The position numbers and the translations under genes were made by a program. From NCBI GenBank assembly GCA_945877545.1, contig CAMCSO010000006.1:1-40598 (forward strand): a DNA stretch of 40,598 nt. The letters run 5' to 3'. The notes under the pieces were generated by a model. The model was not told the DNA's origin and searched no databases. It saw only the letters and a program-made list of their open reading frames with translations. Positions 16,814 through 24,882 of the stretch are shown piece by piece (position 1 is the first letter of the stretch; each line of letters starts with the position of its first letter). Source of the stretch: Bifidobacterium breve (GTDB lineage Bacteria; Actinomycetota; Actinomycetes; S36-B12).

Positions 16814-18511
16814 TCAGTCCCGGGTGAGCTTGCGGTAGGTCGCGCGGTGCGGGCGCGCTGCCTCTGCGCCAAGCCGCTCGACCTTGTTCTTCTCATAACT
16901 GTCGAAGTTTCCCTCGAACCAGAACCACTCGGAGTCGCCCTCGTAGGCGAGGATGTGGGTCGCGACGCGATCGAGGAACCAGCGATCATGCGAGGTGATG
17001 ACCGCGCAACCGGGGAACTCGAGAAGCGCGTTCTCCAGGGAGCCGAGGGTCTCGACGTCGAGGTCGTTCGTCGGCTCATCGAGGAGCAGCAGGTTGCCGC
17101 CCATCTTCAAGGTGAGCGCAAGGTTGAGCCGGTTGCGCTCCCCACCGGAGAGCACTCCGGCGGCCTTCTGCTGATCGGGACCCTTGAACCCGAACACCGA
17201 GACGTAGGCCCGTGAAGGCAGTTCGACGTTGCCGACCTTGATCCAGTCGAGGCCATCGGAGACAACCTCCCAGACGTTCTTTGTTGGGTCAAGGCCCGAA
17301 CGCGACTGGTCGACGTAAGAGAGCAGCACCGTCTCGCCGATCTTCAGGTCGCCCGCGGTTGGCAGATCGTCCTTGTCGTCGGTGCGCCCTTCTGCTGCCG
17401 CGACGATCATCTTGAACAGGGTGGTCTTGCCGACGCCATTCGGTCCGATGACCCCGACGATGCCGTTTCGCGGCAACGTGAAACTCAGGTCGTCGAGAAG
17501 GAGACGATCCCCAAAGCCCTTTGTCAGGTGCGAGGCCTCGACAACGACACTGCCGAGGCGCGGGCCTGGCGGGATCTGGATCTCCTCCATGTCGAATTTG
17601 CGGGTCTTGTCGGCGGCCGCGGCCATCTCCTCGTAGCGATCGAGGCGCGCGCGGCTTTTGGTCTGGCGTGCCTTGGCGTTTGAACGAACCCACTGGAGTT
17701 CGTCGGTGAGGCGGCGCTGCAGCTTGACGTCCTTTTGCCCCTCGACCTTGAGGCGGGTGGCCTTCGTGTCGAGGTAGGTGGAGTAGTTGCCCTCGTAGGG
17801 ATACGCCCGTCCGCGGTCGAGCTCGAGGATCCATTGCGCGACGTTGTCGAGGAAGTAGCGATCATGGGTGATGGCGATGACGGTGCCGGGGTACTTCTCG
17901 AGGTGTTGCTCGAGCCACTGGACGCTCTCAGCATCGAGGTGGTTCGTCGGCTCATCGAGGAGGAGGAGGTCAGGCTTGCGCAGCAGCAGTTGGCACAGGG
18001 CCACCCGGCGCTTCTCACCGCCGGAGAGCACCGAGACGTCGGCGTCGGGCGCTGGGCAGCGAAGGGCGTCCATCGCCTGCTCGAGCTGGGAGTCGAGATC
18101 CCACGCATTCTTGTGGTCGATCTCCTCCTGCAGCGTGCCCATCTCGGCGAGCAGGGTGTCGTAGTCGGCATCGGGCTCGGCCAGTTCGGCGGAGATCGCA
18201 TTGAAGCGATCGACCATGGCCTTGGTCTCCGCGACGCCGTCCTGCACGTTCTCAAGGACCGACTTCGACTCGTCGAGTTTCGGCTCCTGCAGGAGGATCC
18301 CGACGGTGTACCCGTCCATGAGTTTTGCTTCGCCGTTCGATACCTCGTCGAGGCCGGCCATGATCTTTATGAGGCTCGATTTTCCGGCACCATTGGGCCC
18401 GACGATGCCGATCTTCGCGCCCGGGAGAAACGAGAGCGTCACATCGTCGAGGACGACCTTGTCGCCGTGCGCCTTGCGTGCCTTATAAAGGGTGTAAATG
18501 AACTCAGCCAT
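16814..18511 (-). CDS. ettA: Energy-dependent translational throttle protein EttA (ABC-F)
   Basis: 565 residues from ATG 18511; the open frame runs 43 codons further upstream without support. Soluble ABC-F ATPase that binds the ribosomal E site and tunes early elongation according to the ATP/ADP ratio. It has two ABC domains. The first has Walker A GPNGAGKS (38-45), signature LSGGEKRR and LLLLDEPTNHLD. The second has GPNGVGKT, LSGGERNR and LLLLDEPTNDLD, joined by a basic linker (RSNAKARQTKSRARLDRYEEM). A TAGGCT hexamer at 18520-18525 on the minus strand lies 8 bases before the ATG and could be the -10 box of a short-leader or leaderless mRNA. First gene of a three-gene operon. Confidence 0.95.
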   Translation of the reverse strand: MAEFIYTLYKARKAHGDKVVLDDVTLSFLPGAKIGIVGPNGAGKSSLIKIMAGLDEVSNGEAKLMDGYTVGILLQEPKLDESKSVLENVQDGVAETKAMVDRFNAISAELAEPDADYDTLLAEMGTLQEEIDHKNAWDLDSQLEQAMDALRCPAPDADVSVLSGGEKRRVALCQLLLRKPDLLLLDEPTNHLDAESVQWLEQHLEKYPGTVIAITHDRYFLDNVAQWILELDRGRAYPYEGNYSTYLDTKATRLKVEGQKDVKLQRRLTDELQWVRSNAKARQTKSRARLDRYEEMAAAADKTRKFDMEEIQIPPGPRLGSVVVEASHLTKGFGDRLLLDDLSFTLPRNGIVGVIGPNGVGKTTLFKMIVAAAEGRTDDKDDLPTAGDLKIGETVLLSYVDQSRSGLDPTKNVWEVVSDGLDWIKVGNVELPSRAYVSVFGFKGPDQQKAAGVLSGGERNRLNLALTLKMGGNLLLLDEPTNDLDVETLGSLENALLEFPGCAVITSHDRWFLDRVATHILAYEGDSEWFWFEGNFDSYEKNKVERLGAEAARPHRATYRKLTRD

Positions 18512-18612
18512 AGTCACCGAGCCTAGTTGCCGCAGCGGGCGACTTCTCGGGCTGGCACCGCGGACCGGACGAACAGGGTCGTCGGACTCGTCTCCTAACG
18601 CAAGAATTGCAT

Positions 18613-18618
18613 TATTCT
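18613..18618 (+). promoter_or_regulatory. -10 hexamer of leaderless transcript
   Basis: TATTCT ends 6 bases before GTG 18625. This supports GTG 18625 over the in-frame TTG 18607 as the real start of the membrane protein. Confidence 0.5.
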
Positions 18619-18624
18619 TCGATC

Positions 18625-19431
18625 GTGACGATCTACGCATCCTTCGTTGAGATGACGCTCGTCGTTGCCATCCTGCTCATCCTTGTGCCGTTGCTGGCCC
18701 TCACCATCATCCTCGTGATGGCGGTGGATCGCGGCGATTATCATCTTCGCGACAATGACAATGTGGCGACCACAGCGATGCGGCTCATCGGTGGTGCCTT
18801 CATCTTCATGAGCGCCTTCGCGACCGTTGCTCTGTGGCAGGAGTCGAGTCGCCTCGCAGATACGATCGGCCAAGAGTTCGGCCACGCGAGCGTCGTCGTC
18901 AATCATCTCCGCGCTCAGGAGGTCCCCGGGTCCGAGGAGATCATTGGTCATCTGCGCACCTACGCCAGCATCGTCATGGACGGCGAACTCATCAACCCGA
19001 GGGTCTCCTCAAGCAACGACGGGGCGAATGAGCAAGTGTTCGAAGCGACTCGAGGAATCATCAAACTGGATGCGGCAGGCAGAATCGAAAGTGATGACGC
19101 GAAGGTCCTCTTCGATTCACTCGGCGGGATGACGCTCGCGCGAAACAGTCGCCTCAGTCAGCCCTACCCCCTCCTACCACTGTCGATCTTCGCCCTCGTC
19201 GTCGTTCTCGGGGTCTCCACGATCATCCTCGCTGCGATGTACCCGACGGGTCCGGATCGCAGGCTCAAGTGGATTCAAGCGCTCTTGTCCTTCGTCGTCG
19301 TTGCCGGTCTGCTCAGCACCGTTACGTTTCTACTCAACGGCAACAGCGGTTGGCTTCGTGAGGATCGACAGCGTCCAGCAGTGCTCTTCTTGCAGGAGTC
19401 CTCCGGTCAATCCCTGCCGCAAGCCCCCTGA
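18625..19431 (+). CDS. Membrane protein, DUF4239 (bestrophin-like) type
   Basis: 268 residues from GTG 18625. Membrane segments are at about residues 10-32 (LVVAILLILVPLLALTIILV), 50-70, 188-210 and 218-240, with a soluble stretch of about 110 residues between the second and third. The ATTAMRLIGGAFIFMSAFATVALWQESSRLADTI-type region recalls the conserved membrane/amphipathic section of DUF4239 proteins, and the overall 2+2 layout fits. The match is by architecture and weak sequence likeness only, and the transport function is unproven. Divergent from ettA with a short intergenic region. It marks the right end of the compact core-like part. Confidence 0.6.
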   Translation: MTIYASFVEMTLVVAILLILVPLLALTIILVMAVDRGDYHLRDNDNVATTAMRLIGGAFIFMSAFATVALWQESSRLADTIGQEFGHASVVVNHLRAQEVPGSEEIIGHLRTYASIVMDGELINPRVSSSNDGANEQVFEATRGIIKLDAAGRIESDDAKVLFDSLGGMTLARNSRLSQPYPLLPLSIFALVVVLGVSTIILAAMYPTGPDRRLKWIQALLSFVVVAGLLSTVTFLLNGNSGWLREDRQRPAVLFLQESSGQSLPQAP

Positions 19432-19577
19432 GTTCATCGCCGGTGCCCGCGGTGGCTCACGGGCGCCGACATCAACGCAGACATGAGCGCATCGACTCGC
19501 CCAATCAGGCGATGTCACCTCGGTGGGAGCCCACGCGCCAAGTCACGGCGTCGCACGGGATCGGCATACGCTTGTGA

Positions 19578-19808
19578 GCCTGGCCGGACGACGAGAACAC
19601 CATCGGAGCCTCCGCTGCCCTACCGCTGGCCCGATTCCTGTTCACGGCCAGGGAGGTTGCGCGGGCCCTTTCGGTTTCGACGACGCCCGCGTTCCAGCAC
19701 GCGTTGAGTGGCGATTTGCCGTGCCGTCGCATCGCCCGGCTCGCTCGATACACAACCGCCGATGTCGAGTCGTTCATCGACAGCCTCGACGATCGGGGTT
19801 TCCAGTGA
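19578..19808 (+). pseudogene. Excisionase/MerR-type HTH fragment
   Basis: The frame open from 19578 to TGA 19808 contains FTAREVARALSVS, then LPCRRIARLARYTTADVESFID near its end, matching the excisionase-family HTH pattern (tAxEvAxxLxVS..LPxxRIGRxxRYxxxDVexFI). No ATG, GTG or TTG start precedes the HTH part in this frame, so the 5' end is missing or frameshifted. It is followed at once by a hairpin and a second decayed gene, consistent with a degraded mobile-element locus. Confidence 0.5.
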
Positions 19809-19823
19809 CCCGGCCAGCCGCTA

Positions 19824-19849
19824 GAGCGATGTATCTATCCACATCGCTC
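19824..19849. promoter_or_regulatory. Inverted repeat, probable operator
   Basis: GAGCGATGT and ACATCGCTC form a perfect 9-bp inverted repeat around an 8-base spacer. It lies 27 bases before the ATG at 19876 and has no T-run after it, so an operator fits better than a terminator. Confidence 0.5.
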
Positions 19850-19875
19850 AGTAGGCACTACGCAAGGAGGACGGC

Positions 19876-20164
19876 ATGTCACGACACAAAGGATCTGAAG
19901 GCTCCGTTCGTCTCACGCCGGGGCGGGGTCGGGGATACGGACTACGTCGAAGCCCGGAAGAACTCGGCCCGTGTGGAACGCTGCCCACGAGGCAGCGCTC
20001 CTGCTGCGGCATGCAGACAACAAGGCGATAGGGGAGAGAACCGGCCCGAGCGAATGGATGCGCTGTGGGATGCGTGGGTCCAGTCGTTTCCGGATGTCGT
20101 CCCGCGGCTCGGGATGCACTGGGGCAACATCACGGACCTTGACTCCCATCGTCGGATGAGCTGA
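19876..20164 (+). pseudogene. Decayed small gene of unknown function
   Basis: ATG 19876 has a strong ribosome site (AAGGAGG, 5 bases before), but its frame stops after about 51 codons. Protein-like sequence then continues in the second frame (about 19965-20055, WNAAHEAALLLRHADNKAIG) and in the third (about 20054 to TGA 20164, MDALWDAWVQSFPDVVPRLG). Two single-base shifts would give one protein of about 95 residues. No family is recognised. Its position before a vapBC module and after an HTH fragment suggests a broken toxin-antitoxin or mobile gene, but that is a guess. Confidence 0.35.
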
Positions 20165-20183
20165 CCGTGGTTGCACCCGTGCG

Positions 20184-20582
20184 TCAGATGAGTTCGAACT
20201 GGCAACGCGGACCGGATGCTCGGGTCAGGCGGGCGTCGCGGGTGAGAAGCGGGAGGTTCAGTGCCTCCGCTATCGCGACGTAGGCACCGTCGTACGGCGT
20301 GATCGTGGGCGAGAGCTCATGGATCCGCGCAATGAGCGGGGTGCTCGCCAACCGCTCGATCGGCCAGGTCGCGAGTCCATCGAGTGCCCTGCGCAACGTT
20401 CGGTCATCGATCTCGCCGTGCATCCGCAGCGCTCGCCAGGCGCCCATGCATTCGACATCGATCGTGTGCGGCGCGAACCATGAATCCGCCTCCTTGAGCC
20501 GGCCCCTGATCACCGCGGATCCCTCGGCCATCGGCCGAAGTGCATCGACGAGAATCGAGGCGTCAAGGACGAGGCTTGGCAC
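20184..20582 (-). CDS. vapC: VapC-type PIN-domain ribonuclease toxin (module 1)
   Basis: 132 residues from GTG 20582, overlapping its antitoxin gene by 20 bases. VapC toxins cut specific RNAs, often tRNA or rRNA, when freed from VapB. The four PIN acidic residues are present: D7 (LVLDASILVDAL), E44 (DVECMGAW), D98 (PYDGAYVAIAEAL) and D116 (LLTRDARL). The longer open frame upstream is read through the antitoxin. It is co-transcribed with vapB from the palindromic promoter at 20857-20891. Confidence 0.88.
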   Translation of the reverse strand: MPSLVLDASILVDALRPMAEGSAVIRGRLKEADSWFAPHTIDVECMGAWRALRMHGEIDDRTLRRALDGLATWPIERLASTPLIARIHELSPTITPYDGAYVAIAEALNLPLLTRDARLTRASGPRCQFELI

Positions 20583-20865
20583 TGGCCCTCCGAGCACTGG
20601 CGAGCTCCGTGAGGTGCCCGGTGCGATCCTCGCGCGCGGCGCGAATATCTGCTGCGGCATCGGCGGGCAGCGGTGAACTCAGCGACGGGCTCCCCCGCAG
20701 GCCTGCTTCCCAGCGCTCGATGGCCTCTCGGGCAGTCAGGGTCTCGGCAAAGGCCTCGAGCCGCGCGAGCAGGTACTGCTGGAGCGACTGGCCATCTGCC
20801 TTGGCATGGGCCACGAGTTGGGCGTGGAGGCGTTCGTCGACATTTCGGATGAGCATGTTCGGCAT
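20563..20865 (-). CDS. vapB: FitA/VapB-type ribbon-helix-helix antitoxin (module 1)
   Basis: 100 residues from ATG 20865. The N-terminal ribbon-helix-helix reads MPNMLIRNVDERLHAQLVAH, then GQSLQQYLLARLE, as in FitA-like antitoxins; the C-terminal half should wrap the toxin active site. The ATG lies inside a 35-bp palindrome and 6 bases after CATAAT, so the mRNA is predicted to be leaderless and autoregulated. The gene lies downstream of, and in the same direction as, the ssb paralogue. Confidence 0.85.
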   Translation of the reverse strand: MPNMLIRNVDERLHAQLVAHAKADGQSLQQYLLARLEAFAETLTAREAIERWEAGLRGSPSLSSPLPADAAADIRAAREDRTGHLTELASARRASAKPRP

Positions 20866-20891
20866 GCTTGCATTATGCAAGCATGCCGAAC
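20857..20891. promoter_or_regulatory. Perfect 35-bp palindromic operator over vapB start
   Basis: Two exact 17-base arms (beginning GTTCGGCATGCTTGCAT) flank one central base. On the minus strand the centre forms CATAAT (20872-20877), 6 bases before the vapB ATG at 20863-20865. Operator, -10 box, transcription start and first codons therefore overlap, which would give tight autorepression by the VapBC complex. Confidence 0.8.
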
Positions 20892-20909
20892 CCCACGTCA
20901 AGGGCGAAT

Positions 20910-21434
20910 TCACGCAGCCTCGCCCCGGATCTCTCCCGTCTCAAGGTCGACATCCTCGGGCAGGTCATCGACGATCCCCGCCGCCTCGAGCTCATCAGCG
21001 ATCATCCCCGCAGCGGCAGCAGCATCCGCCTCGGCGCGGGCCTCGCTCTCGACTGCAGCCCCGCGCTTGACCCGGGTGAAGGTCGCGACGCCACGGCTGA
21101 GATCGGGACCGACAGCGATCGCCTCGATGTCGTGGAATCGCATGATGTGGCTCGATTCCCCGCACGGGCGCGGGACCTCGCGGCTGCGAAGCTTGCCGTA
21201 GACGACCACGGGCATGCCCTTCGTAATCGACTGAACCACATTGTGGGCCAAATCGCGCCAACATGAAACGGAAAAGTAGTGCGTATCGCTATCGACCCAG
21301 CGCTCGGTGGCTCGGTCGTACCGCCGACTGCTCATCGCCACGCGGAACGAGGCAACCGGGTCGCCGCTGTTCGTGAAGCGAAGTTCAACGTCCTTGACCA
21401 CATTGCCGGCCACGGTGAAAGTGATGTCATTCAT
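20910..21434 (-). CDS. ssb: Single-stranded DNA-binding protein paralogue
   Basis: 174 residues from ATG 21434 (MNDITFTVAGNVVKDVELRF); another in-frame ATG at 21455 follows a duplicated CAAGGACGATG. The OB fold shows the SSB pattern GDPVASFRVA, SCWRDLAHNVVQSITKGMPVVVYGKL and IEAIAVGPDLS. The acidic tail ends in ETGEIRGEAA and lacks the terminal DDIPF peptide that canonical SSBs use to bind partner proteins. It is therefore likely a second SSB, for recombination, conjugation or uptake, rather than the essential replicative one. It is followed by vapBC module 1. Confidence 0.85.
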   Translation of the reverse strand: MNDITFTVAGNVVKDVELRFTNSGDPVASFRVAMSSRRYDRATERWVDSDTHYFSVSCWRDLAHNVVQSITKGMPVVVYGKLRSREVPRPCGESSHIMRFHDIEAIAVGPDLSRGVATFTRVKRGAAVESEARAEADAAAAAGMIADELEAAGIVDDLPEDVDLETGEIRGEAA

Positions 21435-21697
21435 CGCATCGTCCTTGGGGTTCATCGTCCTTGGAATCAAGGACCGCTGGGGGCTATCCCCAACGGCCCC
21501 ACCCTCGGGCAGCGCGCAGATGTAGGAAAGTCTCGAATTCACACCTGTGCACGCCAGCCCACAACAACTTATTCCGGTGGACAACGCGCTCTAAGGATGA
21601 AGGCAGCATGCCACGCCAAGTGGTAGCGGTTCGTGTACATGGGTTTCCATGTTGTCCCCCCAAGCGCAGAGCACGTTTCGCTTCACGCTGCACCGCT

Positions 21698-23167
21698 CTA
21701 GCGAAGCAGTAGGCAGACCAGCGGTGCCGGAACGGCCCACACGGCTCCGGTCATATCGAGCACTGACTTCGTTGCGAACACGCCTGCTTTGTACTTACCG
21801 GCGATGACGCGGCCTTCGCCCCGCCAACCCGTGTCAACCCACTTGCTCTCGATCGGGACAGTGCGTTCAGAGCCGTAAGGTGTGGCGGCATCCACGGGAC
21901 AGAAGTCGACCTCGTTACCCGAGTCTGTCCGTGCGTACCCGACGGTGTCACCAGCGAGCCACCGTCCTTCGTCCAAGTCATCGAGGACGCGGGCAAGCGT
22001 GACCCCGACGGTCATCTCCGTAAGGCGTGTCATGTCGGGTGACGGCAAGCCGCGGCGAAGAAGGTGCGGCAGCCAACCGAGTAGTGGGTCGGCTAGGTAC
22101 ACCTTGGGCCGGCTGCCGATGATGATGATGCCATCGTCGCTGCGTTGTGGACATCGGAGTGCCGCGAACGTCGCCACGAGTCGATCGACTCGCCGGTCGA
22201 GGGTGGGCCGGTTGGGATAACCGAGGGTCTCGGCGGCGGCGGTGACGTTCAGCGGGCTCGATCCGCGCTGCTCGAGTTCGCTAAGGAGCCGTGAGATCGA
22301 TTCCGGTGGCGCGTCAGCATCGACGTCCGTCAGCAGCCACGCCTGGAGGTCCTTGAGATAGGCCGTGCTGACCTGCCCGTCGCGGACCTGCTCGGCTACA
22401 GCGCGAGGGAATCCGCCGCATGTCAGGTACTCCTGCCATGCGACGTCGTACCCATCGACGTCGAACGCGACGGCCTCGAGGCTGCGACGAACTCCCGGTT
22501 CCTGCAGGTGCGCGGGGTGTACGGGCTCCAGCAGATGCAGGTGTCTACCGGAGGCGATGAGGTAGTCGCGGAAGCTCATCGGAGCCACGTGTCGAAGGCG
22601 GCGGGTATCTTCCAATCCGGCCCGCCCTGCGAACAGGTTCGCGGCAGCGTCAGCCCCCTTGACCCAGCGACTGCCGGTCGCCACGACGGTATCGCCCTCG
22701 AAGGGAGTGCCGTCGCGGGCAGTCTTCAAGGTTGCGGTCCAGCCGGTTATTTGGGTGATCTCATCGAATAGCCAGATGCGGCGCTGAATCTGTTCGCGGT
22801 CCACGGAACGTGTCAGTTCCCGGCCAAGCGTGAGTGCGCGCCTCAGATCGCGCGCAGCCAGTTGGTCGCATGGGATGTGAATTATCTGCCGCGGGTCGAT
22901 GTCCGATCGCCGGCACAGGGCGTCGACGGAGTCCATCAGGATGACGCTCTTGCCGACGCGACGTGGGCCGGCCAGGACGACGAGCGCGTCCGTCAGCGGC
23001 CCGGCAGTGATATCCACCAGAACCTGCGAGCGGTACCCCAGATCAAACTGGCCGCGGCCTTGGAGGACGCGGTGCGTCGCCCTCCAGGCGGTGCGATCCC
23101 CACTCGTGGCGGTGCGCCACCACGGGTTCGCATCCGTCAGGATTCGTCGGAGTTCGTCATCTCGCAC
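21698..23167 (-). CDS. AAA_14 ATPase with DUF4143 C-terminal domain
   Basis: 489 residues from ATG 23167. Walker A is GPRRVGKS (67-74) and Walker B IWLFDE (131-136), followed by the sensor-like VVATGSR. The C-terminal DUF4143 part ends with GNEVDFCPVD and PIESKW, a restriction-endonuclease-like D..E-x-K pattern. Such proteins are widespread accessory ATPases of unknown role. Its N-terminus carries an extra 45 residues before the ATPase core. Directly upstream are 33-bp tandem repeats that may be its control region. It is transcribed away from the MFS gene. Confidence 0.85.
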   Translation of the reverse strand: MRDDELRRILTDANPWWRTATSGDRTAWRATHRVLQGRGQFDLGYRSQVLVDITAGPLTDALVVLAGPRRVGKSVILMDSVDALCRRSDIDPRQIIHIPCDQLAARDLRRALTLGRELTRSVDREQIQRRIWLFDEITQITGWTATLKTARDGTPFEGDTVVATGSRWVKGADAAANLFAGRAGLEDTRRLRHVAPMSFRDYLIASGRHLHLLEPVHPAHLQEPGVRRSLEAVAFDVDGYDVAWQEYLTCGGFPRAVAEQVRDGQVSTAYLKDLQAWLLTDVDADAPPESISRLLSELEQRGSSPLNVTAAAETLGYPNRPTLDRRVDRLVATFAALRCPQRSDDGIIIIGSRPKVYLADPLLGWLPHLLRRGLPSPDMTRLTEMTVGVTLARVLDDLDEGRWLAGDTVGYARTDSGNEVDFCPVDAATPYGSERTVPIESKWVDTGWRGEGRVIAGKYKAGVFATKSVLDMTGAVWAVPAPLVCLLLR

Positions 23168-23188
23168 GACCTCAAGTTACCGCAGAGT

Positions 23189-23311
23189 GTTCCAGAAGGG
23201 GAGGGGTACAGCAACCCCGGCGTTTCAGAAGGTGGGGGGTACAGCAACTCTGACGTTCCATAAGGGGAGGGGTACAGCAACCCCGGCGTTTCAGAACGGG
23301 GGGGTATTTCC
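23189..23311. repeat. 33-bp tandem repeats upstream of the AAA_14 ATPase gene
   Basis: Three full copies (23189-23221, 23222-23254, 23255-23287) and a partial fourth to about 23311, in an exact 33-bp period. Each has GTTYCA-AAGG, a G-run and GGGGTACAGCAACCCC, which can form a small hairpin (GGGGT/ACCCC). Copies differ by a few bases. The array begins 22 bases upstream of the ATPase ATG. A period of three helical turns places the copies on one face of DNA. Confidence 0.85.
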
Positions 23312-23414
23312 TCGTTTGAGCGTGAGCCCGCGACTGCGAGGTTGCGCCTGTTGCGCCTGTTCGTCCCTGATGGAAGACCCCGTAGGCCGATAGAAAGACT
23401 AGCCTCGCTTAATC

Positions 23415-24689
23415 ATGCTTACTCGTATCCACCGCGCATGGCTCGTGGCCGCCGTCACCTTCCTTGTCCTCATCGCCTCGGCAGCGTTCCGCTCATCGGT
23501 CGGCCTCATGATCGTCCCGTTCGAGGACGATTTCGGATGGTCACGATCAGCGACCTCACTCGCAGTGTCGGTGAACCTCGTGTTCTACGGGCTTACCGCC
23601 CCGTTCGCGGCCGCCCTCATGGAGCGATTCGGTGTTCGTCGCATCGCGGCTGGCGCAATGCTCCTCGTGGCAATGGGCACCGCGCTCACCACCGTCATGA
23701 ACCAGGCTTGGCAACTCGTCCTGCTGTGGGGAGTGTTCGTCGGGCTCGGCACCGGAGCGACGGCACTCGTGTTCGGTGCCCTCATCGCCAACAGATGGTT
23801 CGTCAAGCATCGCGGCCTCGTCATCGGCTTATTTGGTGCCGCTTGGGCAACGGGACAGTTGGTCTTCCTGCCCTTCATCTCGCGCACAATCGAGGACCAG
23901 GGTTGGCGCTGGGCCTCCCTCGAAGTCGCCGCTCTCGCCACCCTCACCATCCCCCTCGTCTGGCTCGTCCTGCGCGACCGACCATCTGACCTCGGCCTGC
24001 GGCCCTACGGGGCGACAGATGAAACAGCTCAGGAACTGTCGGTCAACACCACCCACAGCGCCTGGGGAGCCGCGGCCACCGCACTCACCACCCTTCGCGA
24101 CGCAGCTCGAACCAAAGCCTTCTGGCTACTCGCTGGCACCTTCTTCATTTGCGGATGGACCACGAACGGGATCATCAGCACCCACTTCATCCCCGCGATG
24201 CACGACCATGGCATGGGTGCCACCACTGCCGCCGGGCTCCTCGCCATCGTGGGCCTGTTCGACATCATCGGAACCATCGGCTCGGGTTGGCTCACCGACC
24301 GCATGAACCCGCGCATTCTGCTCGGCATCTACTACGGACTGCGCGGGGTCGCGCTCATCGCGCTGCCGATCCTCCTCGGTCCCGAAGTCGATCCTCCTAT
24401 CATCATCGTGATGATTCTGTTCGGACTTGACTGGGTGGCCACCGTCCCGCCAACCGCGATGCTCTGCCGGGAGATCTACGGAATCGAACGCGGCGCAATC
24501 GTGTTCGGCTGGGTGTTCGCCTCCCACATGATCGGTGCGGCCGCGGCCGCGATCATCACCGGGTCGATCCGAGTGCAGTTCGGCGACTACTCCACAGCGT
24601 GGCTTCTCGCGGGCCTCCTCGCTCTCGTAGCAGCGGCCGCCGCACTCGCCATCCCGAAGGCACAGGCGCGGGGGCTCCTGAAAGACTAG
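23415..24689 (+). CDS. MFS transporter
   Basis: 424 residues from ATG 23415. Twelve membrane segments are evident. The N-half includes SSVGLMIVPFEDDFGWSRSATSLAVSVN, typical of the OFA/monocarboxylate-type MFS branch (D-F-G-W-S-R at the first loop), and the motif-A-like MERFGVRR between segments 2 and 3. The repeat in the C-half is GSGWLTDRMNPR. The substrate is probably an organic acid, but this is only inferred from the subfamily. TAGCCT at 23400-23405 could be its -10 box, 9 bases before the ATG. The next feature downstream is tRNA-Arg. Confidence 0.9.
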   Translation: MLTRIHRAWLVAAVTFLVLIASAAFRSSVGLMIVPFEDDFGWSRSATSLAVSVNLVFYGLTAPFAAALMERFGVRRIAAGAMLLVAMGTALTTVMNQAWQLVLLWGVFVGLGTGATALVFGALIANRWFVKHRGLVIGLFGAAWATGQLVFLPFISRTIEDQGWRWASLEVAALATLTIPLVWLVLRDRPSDLGLRPYGATDETAQELSVNTTHSAWGAAATALTTLRDAARTKAFWLLAGTFFICGWTTNGIISTHFIPAMHDHGMGATTAAGLLAIVGLFDIIGTIGSGWLTDRMNPRILLGIYYGLRGVALIALPILLGPEVDPPIIIVMILFGLDWVATVPPTAMLCREIYGIERGAIVFGWVFASHMIGAAAAAIITGSIRVQFGDYSTAWLLAGLLALVAAAAALAIPKAQARGLLKD

Positions 24690-24696
24690 GAGACCA

Positions 24697-24769
24697 GCGC
24701 CCGTAGCTCAATGGATAGAGCAACCGGTTTCTACCCGGTCGGTTGGGGGTTCGAGTCCCTCCGGGCGCA
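24697..24769 (+). tRNA. tRNA-Arg (TCT)
   Basis: Cloverleaf by eye: acceptor GCGCCCG pairs with CGGGCGC plus discriminator A; D arm GCTCAATGGATAGAGC; anticodon stem ACCGG/CCGGT with loop TTTCTAC, anticodon TCT at 24730-24732; T arm GGGGG-TTCGAGT-CCCTC. CCA is not encoded. Accessory DNA begins directly after it, so it may have served as an integration site. Confidence 0.95.
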
Positions 24770-24870
24770 CGTCTGTGAACGTTTCGTTGCGCTTGATGCG
24801 CAGAATCGTGGCACACCCTTCGGATGAACTCACCCCGAGTGATGGGGCGACGGTGAGTTTTAATGGATGG

Positions 24871-24876
24871 TATCGT
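24871..24876 (+). promoter_or_regulatory. -10 hexamer of leaderless vapBC module 2
   Basis: TATCGT ends 6 bases before ATG 24883, which fixes that ATG as the start rather than upstream in-frame codons. Confidence 0.5.
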
Positions 24877-24882
24877 CGAACC

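Noticed and set aside
19505-19777. Minus-strand 90-residue frame opposite the HTH fragment
   Set aside because: The plus-strand excisionase-like pattern explains the coding signal; this is its antisense shadow.
21637-21652. ACATGG-GTTT-CCATGT hairpin after the ATPase gene as a terminator
   Set aside because: The stem is only 6 bp and no T-run follows on the minus strand; could be chance.
22862-23393. Plus-strand frames with EGEGYSNPGVS or KGRGTATPAF repeats as a repeat protein
   Set aside because: They arise because the 33-bp DNA repeat is a multiple of three. They overlap the ATPase gene antisense and lack starts.
23168-23400. CRISPR-like array at the 33-bp repeats
   Set aside because: The copies are directly adjacent with no spacers between them, and no cas genes are near.
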